Origin: Scatosoma sp045658805
GTDB taxonomy: Bacteria; Bacillota; Clostridia; Christensenellales; Borkfalkiaceae
Assembly (NCBI GenBank): GCA_045658805.1
Contig: JAZOVQ010000071.1
Span: 1 to 21,598, forward strand
Reading direction: 5' to 3'
DNA length: 21,598 nt
Numbering within the stretch: the first letter of the stretch is position 1; every line of letters begins with the position of its first letter. Of the stretch, positions 14,205 through 21,537 are shown piece after piece. The notes beneath the pieces are model-generated. The model saw only the letters and a program-made list of their open reading frames with translations. It was not told the DNA's origin and did no database searches. The position numbers were made by a program, and so were the translations under genes.

Positions 14205-14241
14205 TGGGGGCTAGTGCGAGTTCAACGCGTACATGCCCCCA
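14205..14241. repeat. Stem-loop element (copy B) after tpiA
   Basis: TGGGGGC (14205-14211) pairs perfectly with GCCCCCA (14235-14241) around a 23-nt loop containing TTCAACGCGTACAT, which is shared with copy A at 6525-6566. Relative to the preceding gene the loop sequence is in the opposite orientation in the two places, so the match is not just a common terminator design. The flanks (14183-14204 and 14242-14313) show no gene. Confidence 0.5.
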
Positions 14242-14313
14242 CCATTTTGAAATTTTGTTCATATTTTAGCTGTTAAAGCACAAAATTATTGAGCTATTAA
14301 ATACAAGACAATC

Positions 14314-14434
14314 AGCAACGCAGAGATGCGAGCAAGACGAGGCGCGCGAGGCTTTTCGACGGGAGTGTACACAGGCGTACACGAGCGAGAAAAACACAAC
14401 GCAACGAAGTATTGCGAAGTATATGTGCGTTGCG
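14314..14434. repeat. Diverged copy of the folA-thyA structured repeat, upstream of gpmI
   Basis: It shares, in the same order as the 9136-9474 array, GAGAT(A/G)CGAGCA, five variable bases, AGGCGCGCGAGG, then GGAG and a GTAC hairpin. Here the hairpin is GTGTAC-ACAGGC-GTACAC (14365-14382), enclosed by TTTTC (14353-14357) and GAAAA (14389-14393). The arm sequences differ from the array while pairing is kept. The end (CGCAACG, five bases, TTGCG, then GTATAT) also matches the tail after the third array unit (9470-9495). GCAACG (14401-14406) and CGTTGC form a last inverted repeat just before the gpmI ribosome binding site. Confidence 0.65.
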
Positions 14435-14447
14435 TAAAGGAGAAAAA

Positions 14448-16022
14448 ATGAAAAAACCTTACGCAATTATAATTATGGATGGATATGGAATTAATCCCTC
14501 CAGCAAAGGTAACGCTATCATTGCGGACGGCAGCAAAAACGTCAATGCATTGAAAGCGGCTTATCCCAGTGCACAATTGGGCGCAAGCGGTATGTCGGTA
14601 GGTTTGCCCGACGGTCAAATGGGCAACAGCGAAGTTGGTCACCTCAACATCGGTGCAGGCCGTATCGTTTATCAAGACTTGACGAAAATCACCAAAGATA
14701 TCCGCAACGGCGAATTCTTCAACAACGCTGAATTGTTGAAAGCTATGCGCGCAGCAAAAGCAAACGCTAAAAAATTACACCTCTATGGTTTGGTTTCCAC
14801 GGGCGGCGTACACAGCCACACCGAACACCTCTACGCATTGGTAGAAATGGCGAAAAAGGAAGGCTTGGACAACGTTTATATCCATGCATTCACGGACGGT
14901 AGAGACGTAGCCCCCACTTCGGGCGCAGACTTCCTCAAGGATTTGCAAGCAAAGCTTGACGAACTTTCCTTTGGTAAAATTGCTTCCGTTGCAGGCAGAT
15001 ATTATGCTATGGACCGCGACAACAACTGGGATAGAGAAGAAAAGGCGTACGATATGCTTACGCTTGGCACGGGTGTGCAATTTGAAGGTACGGCGGAAGC
15101 GGCGGCAAAAGCGTCCTACGAAAACGGCGTCACCGACGAGTTTATTCTTCCCACCAACCTCACCGAAAATGGTAAACCCGTTGCTTTGATTGAGAAAAAC
15201 GACAGCATTATTTGCTTCAATTTCCGTCCCGACAGAGCAAGACAAATTTCGAGAATGTTCTCGCAAGCAAACTTCCCCTACGTAGACGAAAAAACGGGCG
15301 CAACGCTTGGTTTTGAACGCAAAACGGGCTTCCTTGCCCCCACCTACGTTGGTTTTGCTGTGTATGATTCCTCGTTTGAAAACGTTGGCGTAGCATTCCC
15401 TCCCGACGAAATCACCAATACCTTGCCCCAATACGTGGCAAGCTTGGGTTTGAAACAGCTCCACATTGCGGAAACGGAAAAATACGCACACGTAACCTTC
15501 TTCTTCAATGCAAAATTGGAAGCACCCGTTGAAGGCGAAACCCGTATCGTTATCCCTTCCCCGAAAGTTGCAACCTACGACATGCAACCTGAAATGAGCG
15601 CTTATCCCGTAACCGAAAAGGTTTTGGAAGAACTTGACAAGGGCGAATACGACGTAGTAATTTTGAACTTCGCAAACTGCGATATGGTAGGTCACACGGG
15701 CGATATGTCCGCGGCAACCAAAGCCGTTCACGCCGTAGACGAATGCGTAAAGAAAGTTACGGATAAAATTCTTTCCCTTGGTGGCAGCGCGTTGGTTACG
15801 GCTGACCACGGTAACGCGGATCAAATGCTTGCAGACGACGGTGTAATGCCTTTCACCCAGCACACCACCTTCCCCGTTCCCGTAATTTTGGTGTCCGAGG
15901 AATATAAAAACGTTACTCTTCGCGAAGACGGCGTTTTGGCCGACCTTGCGCCCACCCTTCTCGATATGATGAAGCTCCCTCAACCTGCAGAAATGACGGG
16001 TAAGAGCCTTATCCAAAAATAA
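14448..16022 (+). CDS. gpmI: 2,3-bisphosphoglycerate-independent phosphoglycerate mutase
   Basis: GpmI interconverts 3- and 2-phosphoglycerate through a phosphoserine intermediate and depends on Mn2+ in Firmicutes. The 524 residues include metal ligand Asp11 in MDGYG and nucleophile Ser61 in GNSEVGHLNIGAGR. Further signatures are HSHTEHLYAL, HAFTDGRDVAP, RYYAMDRDNNWDR, the phosphatase-domain ligands in FRPDRARQ and NCDMVGHTGD, and TADHGNADQM. The true start is the ATG at 14448, with AAAGGAG five bases upstream; an in-frame TTG at 14412 would translate the repeat element. It forms the end of the pgk-tpiA-gpmI cluster, and a terminator follows. Confidence 0.98.
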   Translation: MKKPYAIIIMDGYGINPSSKGNAIIADGSKNVNALKAAYPSAQLGASGMSVGLPDGQMGNSEVGHLNIGAGRIVYQDLTKITKDIRNGEFFNNAELLKAMRAAKANAKKLHLYGLVSTGGVHSHTEHLYALVEMAKKEGLDNVYIHAFTDGRDVAPTSGADFLKDLQAKLDELSFGKIASVAGRYYAMDRDNNWDREEKAYDMLTLGTGVQFEGTAEAAAKASYENGVTDEFILPTNLTENGKPVALIEKNDSIICFNFRPDRARQISRMFSQANFPYVDEKTGATLGFERKTGFLAPTYVGFAVYDSSFENVGVAFPPDEITNTLPQYVASLGLKQLHIAETEKYAHVTFFFNAKLEAPVEGETRIVIPSPKVATYDMQPEMSAYPVTEKVLEELDKGEYDVVILNFANCDMVGHTGDMSAATKAVHAVDECVKKVTDKILSLGGSALVTADHGNADQMLADDGVMPFTQHTTFPVPVILVSEEYKNVTLREDGVLADLAPTLLDMMKLPQPAEMTGKSLIQK

Positions 16023-16043
16023 TCGTTTTTAAAAAAATACGCA

Positions 16044-16081
16044 AAATTCGGCGTTGGTGATTGCCTTCGCCGAATTTTTTC
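16044..16081 (+). terminator. Intrinsic terminator after gpmI
   Basis: AAATTCGGCG (16044-16053) pairs perfectly with CGCCGAATTT (16068-16077) around a 14-nt loop, followed by a T run to 16080. It closes the glycolytic transcript and insulates secG. Confidence 0.85.
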
Positions 16082-16126
16082 GGTAATTATTTTTAGGAAA
16101 TTTTCCTGAAACCGCCGCAAAAACAC

Positions 16127-16155
16127 TTGCGCTATTTATTTAAGTATGGTATAAT
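16127..16155 (+). promoter_or_regulatory. secG promoter
   Basis: TTGCGC (16127-16132), a 17-bp spacer ending in TGG (extended -10), then TATAAT (16150-16155). It is flanked by two copies of ATTTTTAGGAAA (starting at 16089 and 16165). The start should be near 16162, giving a leader of about 60 nt. Confidence 0.7.
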
Positions 16156-16220
16156 CTATTAGTAATTTTTAGGAAAATTTCTATTTTCCACACATTTCAA
16201 GACAATATGAGGACTTAATT

Positions 16221-16538
16221 ATGTTAAATTTTACAAATTTATTAGCTAATATGATTTTCAAAAACGACACCGCTGAGTTGATTCACAACATTTTGAGCAT
16301 TTCGATGATCGTTTTGATGGGTATCGCAGCGCTCGCAGCTATTATTTTGGTACTTATGCAGCCCACCAACTCGTCGGGTATCGACGCTTTGGGCGGTTCC
16401 AGCGAAACCTTCTTTGGTAAGAACAAAGGTAAATCGACGGAAGCAAAAATGAAAAAATGGACTTGGATTTGTGTAGCTGTCCTTGCTCTCTTCTCCATCA
16501 TTTTCTGCATTTTGCAATTCCCTTCCCTTTGGTCCTAA
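16221..16538 (+). CDS. secG: Preprotein translocase subunit SecG
   Basis: SecG is the small accessory subunit of the SecYEG channel in the cytoplasmic membrane and assists SecA-driven export. The 105-residue protein has two membrane helices (about residues 22-46 and 79-100). Between them is the family loop LMQPTNSSGIDALGGSSETFFG, here extended to a basic segment (KNKGKSTEAKMKK). The N terminus is about 15 residues longer than in many SecG proteins. The ATG at 16221 has GAGG upstream. The order secG-rnr-smpB is widely conserved in Firmicutes. Confidence 0.93.
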   Translation: MLNFTNLLANMIFKNDTAELIHNILSISMIVLMGIAALAAIILVLMQPTNSSGIDALGGSSETFFGKNKGKSTEAKMKKWTWICVAVLALFSIIFCILQFPSLWS

Positions 16539-16553
16539 TCGCAAAATCAACAG

Positions 16554-16584
16554 CGGCGGCTTTTTTACGAGCCGTCGTTTTTTT
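16554..16584 (+). terminator. Terminator or attenuator between secG and rnr
   Basis: CGGCGGCT (16554-16561) pairs with AGCCGTCG (16570-16577), 8 bp with one G-U, across an 8-nt loop, followed by seven T residues. It should reduce or stop readthrough into rnr, so rnr either depends on partial readthrough or has a weak promoter in the following 38 bases (a TATACT at about 16591 is the only hint). Confidence 0.75.
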
Positions 16585-16622
16585 ATCCCTATACTACACA
16601 TACTATCATAAGGAGGTATAAA

Positions 16623-18737
16623 ATGAGTGCAAAAGAACAATTGCTCGCCCGTTTTTCCGACGGCTCACTCGCCTTGAAAACGGCAAATGAAATATGCAAA
16701 ATTTTACAGCTCCCCTATCGGGAAAAATCCCGTCTTTTAGACCTTCTTGATAAGCTGTGCGACGAGGGGGAAATTTATCAAAACAATGGGGGCAGGTACG
16801 GAACTATTGAACAATTGGGGCTGATTAAAGGCAAAATCAACGGCAACGAACGCGGCTTTGCTTTCCTTATCCCCGACGATAAAACCGCCCACCCTAACGA
16901 TTATTTTTTACCTAAAAAAAGTTTACACGGCGCCCTGCACGGCGACGTCGTTCTTATTGAAAAAGTATACGGCGACAGCGACGACGAGGGCAACGTAGTT
17001 CAAATTATTGAACGCGGATATCAAACGATTGTCGGCACTTTCCGCAGGGATAGACACGCAGGCTGTCTTTTCCCCGACGAAAAACGCTACACGTCCAATA
17101 TCTATATCCCCTTATCCGATTGCTCGCATATTAAAAACGGCGTAAAAGCAGTTGCGCGCATCACTTCGTACCCCTACGGCAAATGCCCAGGCGGTCAAAT
17201 TATCGAAGTCTTGGGCGAAGAGGACGATTTTTTTGCAGAAGAATTGTCCATAATCCGTTCCTACAACTTAAACGAAAGCTTCCCCCCAGCGGTGGAAAAG
17301 GAAGCCGACAAGCAAGCAAAACGCCAAATTACCCAAGGGGATATACTTTCCAGACGAGATTTTAGAGAGGAATTGATTGTCACCATTGACGGCGCGGACA
17401 CCCGCGACATTGACGATGCCGTTTCCTTGAAAAAAGTCGGCGAAGATTATCAACTCGGCGTGCATATTGCCGACGTTACCCATTACGTACAATATCGTTC
17501 GGTTTTAGATAAGGAAGCATTTGAGCGCGGTACCAGCGTCTATTTCCCCGACCGCGTACTGCCCATGCTCCCCAAGGCGCTTTCCAACGGCATTTGTTCT
17601 TTAAATGAAGGCGAGGACCGCCTCACCCTTTCCTGCCTTATGACTATCGACAAAAAAGGCGTGGTAAAGGAATATGAAATTGTGGAAGGTATTATCCGTT
17701 CCACGCATAAAATGACTTACGACGAAGTGACGGAAATTTTGGAAGGCAACCCTAAAACCTGCCAAAAATACGCGCTCGTTAAAGACATGGTATGCCTCTT
17801 TGGCGAATTGACAGAAATTTTACAAACCATGCGCAAGAAGCGCGGCAGTATTTCGTTGGACGTAAAAGAAGTAAAAATTCTTCTTGAAAACAACGAAATT
17901 AAAATCCCCGATTATAAACGAGCGTTTTCGCACGAAATTATCGAAGCGTTTATGGTTTTGGCAAACGAAACGGTCGCCGAATATATGCATTCTATCGAAG
18001 CGCCCTTCGTTTATCGTATCCACGAAAAGCCTACCGAAGAAAAGGCGGCAACCTTCCAAGCCTTCGCGAAAAGCTTGGGGCTGAAAGCCAACTTTTCCGT
18101 AACGGACGTCAAACCGTACGATTATCAAAATTTATTAAAATCCGCGGAAGATTTACCCGTCTATTCGGTACTCAACCGCGTAATGCTTCGCTCTATGCAA
18201 AAGGCGAAATACGCCCCCGAAAACGTTGGGCATTTTGGGCTTGCCAGCACCTGCTATTGCCACTTTACTTCTCCCATCCGCCGCTACCCCGACCTTTGTA
18301 TTCATCGCATTATCAAGGAAATTATCAATGGCGGTTACGGTGAAGCGTGCGCTACGTACGGTGATTTTGTAGAAACCGCCGCCGACCAATCCTCGGCAAG
18401 AGAACGTCGCGCAACGGACGCTGAACGCGACGTTGACGATTTATATACGGCAATGTATATGAGTGAACGTATCGGTAAGGAATACGATGCCGTAATCTCT
18501 GGCGTGACGGCTTACGGCTTATTTGCCGAACTCCCCAACACCATTGAGGGCTTTATTCCTATCGAATCCCTCTACGGCGAATATCGCTACGATCCCGACC
18601 ATTTCCGCTTGATAGGCGCTGATAAGTCCTATTGTATCGGTGAGGAAATCCACGTCAAAGTAACCGACGTTGATTTTTACCGCCGCCGCGCGGAATTTCG
18701 GCTGTTAAAGAAAATTCCTTCGCATAAAAACCAATAA
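16623..18737 (+). CDS. rnr: Ribonuclease R
   Basis: RNase R is a processive 3'-5' exoribonuclease that degrades structured RNA and, with SmpB and tmRNA, clears stalled messages. Domains in the 704 residues: an N-terminal winged helix (about 10-60), two cold-shock OB domains (about 65-225), the RNB catalytic domain (about 240-570) and a C-terminal S1 domain (about 615-695). The catalytic aspartates lie in DGADTRDIDDAV, and HFTSPIRRYPDL is the RNB signature. It is shorter than the 770-810 residues of Bacillus or E. coli because it ends soon after S1 without the Lys-rich tail. AAGGAGG precedes the ATG, and smpB follows by 15 bases. Confidence 0.97.
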   Translation: MSAKEQLLARFSDGSLALKTANEICKILQLPYREKSRLLDLLDKLCDEGEIYQNNGGRYGTIEQLGLIKGKINGNERGFAFLIPDDKTAHPNDYFLPKKSLHGALHGDVVLIEKVYGDSDDEGNVVQIIERGYQTIVGTFRRDRHAGCLFPDEKRYTSNIYIPLSDCSHIKNGVKAVARITSYPYGKCPGGQIIEVLGEEDDFFAEELSIIRSYNLNESFPPAVEKEADKQAKRQITQGDILSRRDFREELIVTIDGADTRDIDDAVSLKKVGEDYQLGVHIADVTHYVQYRSVLDKEAFERGTSVYFPDRVLPMLPKALSNGICSLNEGEDRLTLSCLMTIDKKGVVKEYEIVEGIIRSTHKMTYDEVTEILEGNPKTCQKYALVKDMVCLFGELTEILQTMRKKRGSISLDVKEVKILLENNEIKIPDYKRAFSHEIIEAFMVLANETVAEYMHSIEAPFVYRIHEKPTEEKAATFQAFAKSLGLKANFSVTDVKPYDYQNLLKSAEDLPVYSVLNRVMLRSMQKAKYAPENVGHFGLASTCYCHFTSPIRRYPDLCIHRIIKEIINGGYGEACATYGDFVETAADQSSARERRATDAERDVDDLYTAMYMSERIGKEYDAVISGVTAYGLFAELPNTIEGFIPIESLYGEYRYDPDHFRLIGADKSYCIGEEIHVKVTDVDFYRRRAEFRLLKKIPSHKNQ

Positions 18738-18752
18738 AAAACGGAGTATTGT

Positions 18753-19205
18753 ATGAAAATTATCGCAACCAATAAAAGCGCCTCTTTTGAATATTTCATT
18801 GAGGAAAAATATGAAGCGGGCATCGTCTTGCAAGGCAACGAAATCAAATCCGTCCGCAGCGGCAACGTCAATATGAACGACAGCTTTTGCTTTCTTCGCA
18901 GCGGTGAAGTGACCGTTAAGAATATGCATATTGCGCTGTACGACAAATCGGACGCTTTCAGCACGAAAGACACGCGCCGTGATCGCCGTTTGCTTTTACA
19001 CAAAAGCGAAATTTCTAAACTGGCAGGTAAAATCAACCGCCAGGGCTACACTCTCGTACCTTTGAAGTTATATTTTAAAGACGCGCTGGTAAAAATGGAA
19101 ATTGCCCTTTGCCGAGGCAAACATACCTACGACAAAAAACAATCCATCGCTGAACGTGATTTGAAGCGCGCCACCGACCGCGATATTAAAAACGCTGGCT
19201 TTTAA
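18753..19205 (+). CDS. smpB: SsrA-binding protein SmpB
   Basis: SmpB binds tmRNA and brings it to stalled ribosomes for trans-translation. The 150-residue length is typical. The N-terminal region with IATNKSASFEYFIEEKYEAGI and LQGNEIKSVRSG, the RNA-binding RDRRLLLHKSEI, the GYTLVPLKLYF strand and the C-terminal tail with GKHTYDKKQSIAERDLKR are standard. The ATG follows CGGAG. It is placed directly after rnr, its functional partner. The tmRNA gene (ssrA), often just downstream, is not found here. Confidence 0.98.
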   Translation: MKIIATNKSASFEYFIEEKYEAGIVLQGNEIKSVRSGNVNMNDSFCFLRSGEVTVKNMHIALYDKSDAFSTKDTRRDRRLLLHKSEISKLAGKINRQGYTLVPLKLYFKDALVKMEIALCRGKHTYDKKQSIAERDLKRATDRDIKNAGF

Positions 19206-19211
19206 TCCCTG

Positions 19212-19238
19212 CACCTCCCAATGCGGAGGTGTTTTTTT
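19212..19238 (+). terminator. Intrinsic terminator after smpB
   Basis: CACCTCC (19212-19218) pairs perfectly with GGAGGTG (19225-19231) around a 6-nt loop, followed by seven T residues. It begins 6 bases after the smpB stop codon and ends the rnr-smpB transcript. Confidence 0.9.
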
Positions 19239-19244
19239 GTCCGT

Positions 19245-19931
19245 TCAATCCTTTATCAGCCTGCGCCGCGTTTGCAATAAATGATATTCTTTCCTGTTTT
19301 CAAAAGAAAAAAAGGCTGGTGAAACGGGCGAAGAAAAAGCAAGCCGCCCCTTACCGTCGGCAAGCATCGCATACCCGTCCCCGCAACACAAAATAGGCAC
19401 TCCGTACATATACGCATACGCGCGAAGCAACACCCCTTGCATTTCATCGCACACCTTCCCAAACGGGCACACAATAAAATCACTTCCGCAAAGTGCCAAG
19501 CTTTTGACAACGTCAGGAAAATGCAAATCCTCGGCAACCGCCACCCCCATTTTCCCCATTTTTGTTTCGTAAACCCGAAGCGCGGCGCCGCAGCTAACCT
19601 CGCCGTCCACCACGTACAGCATATCCGAAACCCCCATAAGCCTGCCGTTTTCCGCAACCAATGCCGACTTGCGTTTCAGCCCCCTGCTATCCGTCACACA
19701 GCCGCACACGACCAACGCGCCCAGCTCTTTCGACAACGCCGCCGCGTCCTCAAAAAAACTGCTTTCCCCTTTCAATTCCCGTTCATAGCTCACCTCGCCA
19801 ATCCCGTTAAACCCAAAGCAAAGCAAATCCGTTTGCCCCTTTTCACTCTCTTGCAAGCAAGCGGCCATCCCCCTCTCGCCATTCCCTCTAAACGCCCGCA
19901 GCGTACCATTAGAAACAAAACAAATCCGCAT
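19245..19931 (-). CDS. Nitrilase-fold (CN-hydrolase-like) protein lacking the catalytic triad
   Basis: The 228-residue protein aligns by eye with carbon-nitrogen hydrolases: a KGQTDLLCFGF strand, SALVAENGRLMG, the segment GKMGVAVAEDLHFPDVVKSLALCGSDFIVCPFG, then RAYAYMYGVPILCCGDGY. Active family members use Glu-Lys-Cys. The nucleophile motif GxxxCYDxRFPE reads GVAVAEDLHFPD, placing Ala133 where Cys is expected. The Lys position falls in VSDMLYV, and the Glu of FPE is replaced within CFGFNGIGE. It is also shorter than the usual 260-290 residues. It is probably a non-catalytic homologue or a decaying gene, although the frame is open and well formed. The ATG at 19931 has GGAGG 5 bases upstream, and a TATAAT lies at 19948-19953. 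Confidence 0.7.
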   Translation of the reverse strand: MRICFVSNGTLRAFRGNGERGMAACLQESEKGQTDLLCFGFNGIGEVSYERELKGESSFFEDAAALSKELGALVVCGCVTDSRGLKRKSALVAENGRLMGVSDMLYVVDGEVSCGAALRVYETKMGKMGVAVAEDLHFPDVVKSLALCGSDFIVCPFGKVCDEMQGVLLRAYAYMYGVPILCCGDGYAMLADGKGRLAFSSPVSPAFFSFENRKEYHLLQTRRRLIKD

Positions 19932-19947
19932 ACCGCCCTCCCCATGT

Positions 19948-19953
19948 ATTATA
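19948..19953 (-). promoter_or_regulatory. -10 element of the nitrilase-like gene
   Basis: TATAAT on the minus strand, 16 bases before the ATG. A TTGTCA lies upstream, but at a 20-bp spacing, so the -35 is uncertain. Transcription from here would leave a leader of only about 10 nt that still includes part of the ribosome binding site. Confidence 0.4.
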
Positions 19954-20065
19954 TCCGAAAGCGCGGAAAAAAGTGACAAAAGTATAAACAAAATAATAGT
20001 ATGTATAAAGACAGCTTTTTCGGACAATACTTATACACAAATCCACGTCCACAAAGGAGGCTTTT

Positions 20066-20155
20066 ATGTTTTGGATCGGTTTGTCCATTGGTTTTTTCCT
20101 CGGCGGAAACTTCGGCGTTATCTTAATGGCGCTGTTCAAAGCGCGTAAAAACTAA
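20066..20155 (+). CDS. 29-residue membrane microprotein, DUF3789-like
   Basis: A 29-codon open frame begins 6 bases after a perfect AAAGGAGG site. The product is a single hydrophobic segment with small-residue spacing (IGLSIGFFLGGNFGVI, then LMALF) and a basic end, KARKN, so it should insert with its C terminus in the cytoplasm. The pattern resembles the DUF3789 family of small single-helix proteins, whose function is unknown; this match is from memory. The GxxxGxxxxGGxxG spacing suggests helix packing or self-association. It stands alone, divergent from the nitrilase-like gene, and a stem-loop follows. It is a real gene by its start signal, but short enough to be missed by routine annotation. 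Confidence 0.7.
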   Translation: MFWIGLSIGFFLGGNFGVILMALFKARKN

Positions 20156-20162
20156 TAAAAAC

Positions 20163-20195
20163 AGGGAGCGCCCCGCTTGGAGCCTCCCTTTCTTT
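20163..20195 (+). terminator. Terminator after the microprotein gene
   Basis: AGGGAG (20163-20168) pairs with CTCCCT (20184-20189), with a possible inner CC/GG extension, followed by a short T-rich tract (TTTCTTT). It is weaker than the other terminators here but well placed, 8 bases after the stop codon. The stretch 20196-20242 holds nothing recognisable. Confidence 0.6.
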
Positions 20196-20242
20196 ACAGT
20201 AATCGCATTTACACCGCCGCTAAACGGGTAAATCAACAAAAT

Positions 20243-20283
20243 AAAAGAGCAAGCTCACAGGGATTTCCTATGCTTGCTCTTTT
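20243..20283. terminator. Strong bidirectional terminator after the hexosamine kinase gene
   Basis: AAAAGAGCAAGC (20243-20254) and GCTTGCTCTTTT (20272-20283) form a perfect 12-bp stem around a 17-nt loop. T-rich tracts follow on both strands. It lies 9 bases beyond the kinase stop codon on the minus strand and also backs up the microprotein terminator. Confidence 0.85.
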
Positions 20284-20292
20284 TGTTTTTCA

Positions 20293-21399
20293 TTATTTGC
20301 AATATTGATCAACAATCGCCTGCATTTCAGGCAAACGCTTAATCATGTCCAAACCCAACGCCAATTGACATTTTGCTCTAACAAGATTTTGATCGGGATA
20401 ATGAATTTTGAAATACTTATCGCCATTCAAATAATCGGTCAAGAAACGTACGCCGCATTCAATCGTCATTGCAATTGCGCCAAGCGCCATCGTTTCCTTT
20501 TCTTTGGGCGTAATGAAATCCTTAATCGTCGTTACAAAACCGCGAACAAAGGCTTCGTATTTCTTCATATCCAACGCCACTTTCGTAAGATCTTTTTCGT
20601 CCTCGTCCGCCGTCGAAGCCCCTACGCGAATTGCATCACCGAAGTCAAATGCAACCAAACCAGGCATTACGGTATCCAAGTCAATAACCGATAAATGCTC
20701 GAAAGTGCTTGCATCAAACAATACGTTGCTCAATTTCGTATCGTTATGCGTTACACGCAAAGGCAATTCTTTCGCCTGCTGCAAACGATACAATCTCGTT
20801 GCAATTTCTTCCGTATCAAAATAAGCGTCCGCAAGTTCACGCACTTCATCCAAACGATTGGCAGCGTTTTCATTCATCGCATCTCTAAACGCTTGGAAAC
20901 GGCGCACGGTGTTATGGAAATGCGGGATAACAATGGACAGCTTTTTCACAGGATAATCCGCCAAATGAAGCTGGAATTCCCCAAACGCCTTCCCCGATTC
21001 CTCAATTACCTTCAAATTATCCGTTGCAGTAAAGGAAACGGAATCGTCAATATACCGACAACAACGCCAGAACCCACCGTCGGGCATATAGGTATAATAC
21101 TCCTGTCCGTCCGTACGAGAATAATGCAAAACATTACGTTTCGCCGTCGCTTGTTTCTCTTTAATCTTTGCGCGAATATATTCCGTTACCGAAGAGATAT
21201 TATCCATTACGGCAACGGGATTTTGAAAGACGTAAGTGTTAACACGCTGCAATATATAATCTTTCAATTCCCCATCACGGAAAAAATAGACCTTATACGT
21301 AGTGTTGATATGACCGCTATTAATCACCTCATAAGAGCGATATTCGCCAGTCAAACCAAACTTATCACACACATCTCTAATCTGCTTTTCTTCGTTCAT
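20293..21399 (-). CDS. nahK: N-acetylhexosamine 1-kinase-like sugar kinase (APH fold)
   Basis: The 368-residue protein resembles bifidobacterial NahK (LnpB), which phosphorylates GlcNAc or GalNAc at C1 in the lacto-N-biose/galacto-N-biose salvage pathway. Matches in order: SGHINTTYKV (about 28-37), YILQRVNTYVFQNP (about 48-61), VTHNDTKLSNVLFDA with the putative catalytic Asp220, IDLDTVMPGLVAFDFGDAIR with metal-binding aspartates, GASTADEDEKDL, and IECGVRFLTDYLNGDKYF. The aminoglycoside phosphotransferase fold also includes homoserine and choline kinases, but these motifs are closest to NahK. No phosphorylase, epimerase or sugar transporter gene is in view. I use the ATG at 21399, with AAAGG 7 bases upstream; an in-frame TTG at 21405 lies too close to that site. 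Confidence 0.82.
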   Translation of the reverse strand: MNEEKQIRDVCDKFGLTGEYRSYEVINSGHINTTYKVYFFRDGELKDYILQRVNTYVFQNPVAVMDNISSVTEYIRAKIKEKQATAKRNVLHYSRTDGQEYYTYMPDGGFWRCCRYIDDSVSFTATDNLKVIEESGKAFGEFQLHLADYPVKKLSIVIPHFHNTVRRFQAFRDAMNENAANRLDEVRELADAYFDTEEIATRLYRLQQAKELPLRVTHNDTKLSNVLFDASTFEHLSVIDLDTVMPGLVAFDFGDAIRVGASTADEDEKDLTKVALDMKKYEAFVRGFVTTIKDFITPKEKETMALGAIAMTIECGVRFLTDYLNGDKYFKIHYPDQNLVRAKCQLALGLDMIKRLPEMQAIVDQYCK

Positions 21400-21466
21400 G
21401 TCCAAACCTTTTTTTCGTTTTTCCCCTTATCAACGAACCACTCGTCGACTTTTGGATACTTATCGA

Positions 21467-21504
21467 TATGCAATTCGCATACTTTTTGCCACTCCCCTGA
21501 GTGG
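21467..21504 (-). promoter_or_regulatory. Two hairpins in the nahK leader
   Basis: TATGC-AATTC-GCATA (21467-21481) and CCACTC-CCCT-GAGTGG (21489-21504) are perfect short stems lying close together in the roughly 130-nt leader between the promoter and the start codon. They could form a regulatory RNA or protein-binding site. No terminator is evident and I recognise no riboswitch class. Confidence 0.4.
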
Positions 21505-21537
21505 GCGTAATATGCCTAACACCAGTTCAACGCATTA

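Noticed and set aside
14266..14447. A protein-coding region in the tpiA-gpmI gap
   Set aside because: Open frames there coincide with the structured repeat and have no start signals of their own.
19206..19250. tmRNA (ssrA) directly after smpB
   Set aside because: Only a terminator and the end of the converging nitrilase-like gene are present; there is no room for a tmRNA of about 350 nt.
21399..21405. TTG start two codons upstream for the hexosamine kinase
   Set aside because: It would leave almost no distance from the AAAGG site, while the ATG at 21399 is well spaced.
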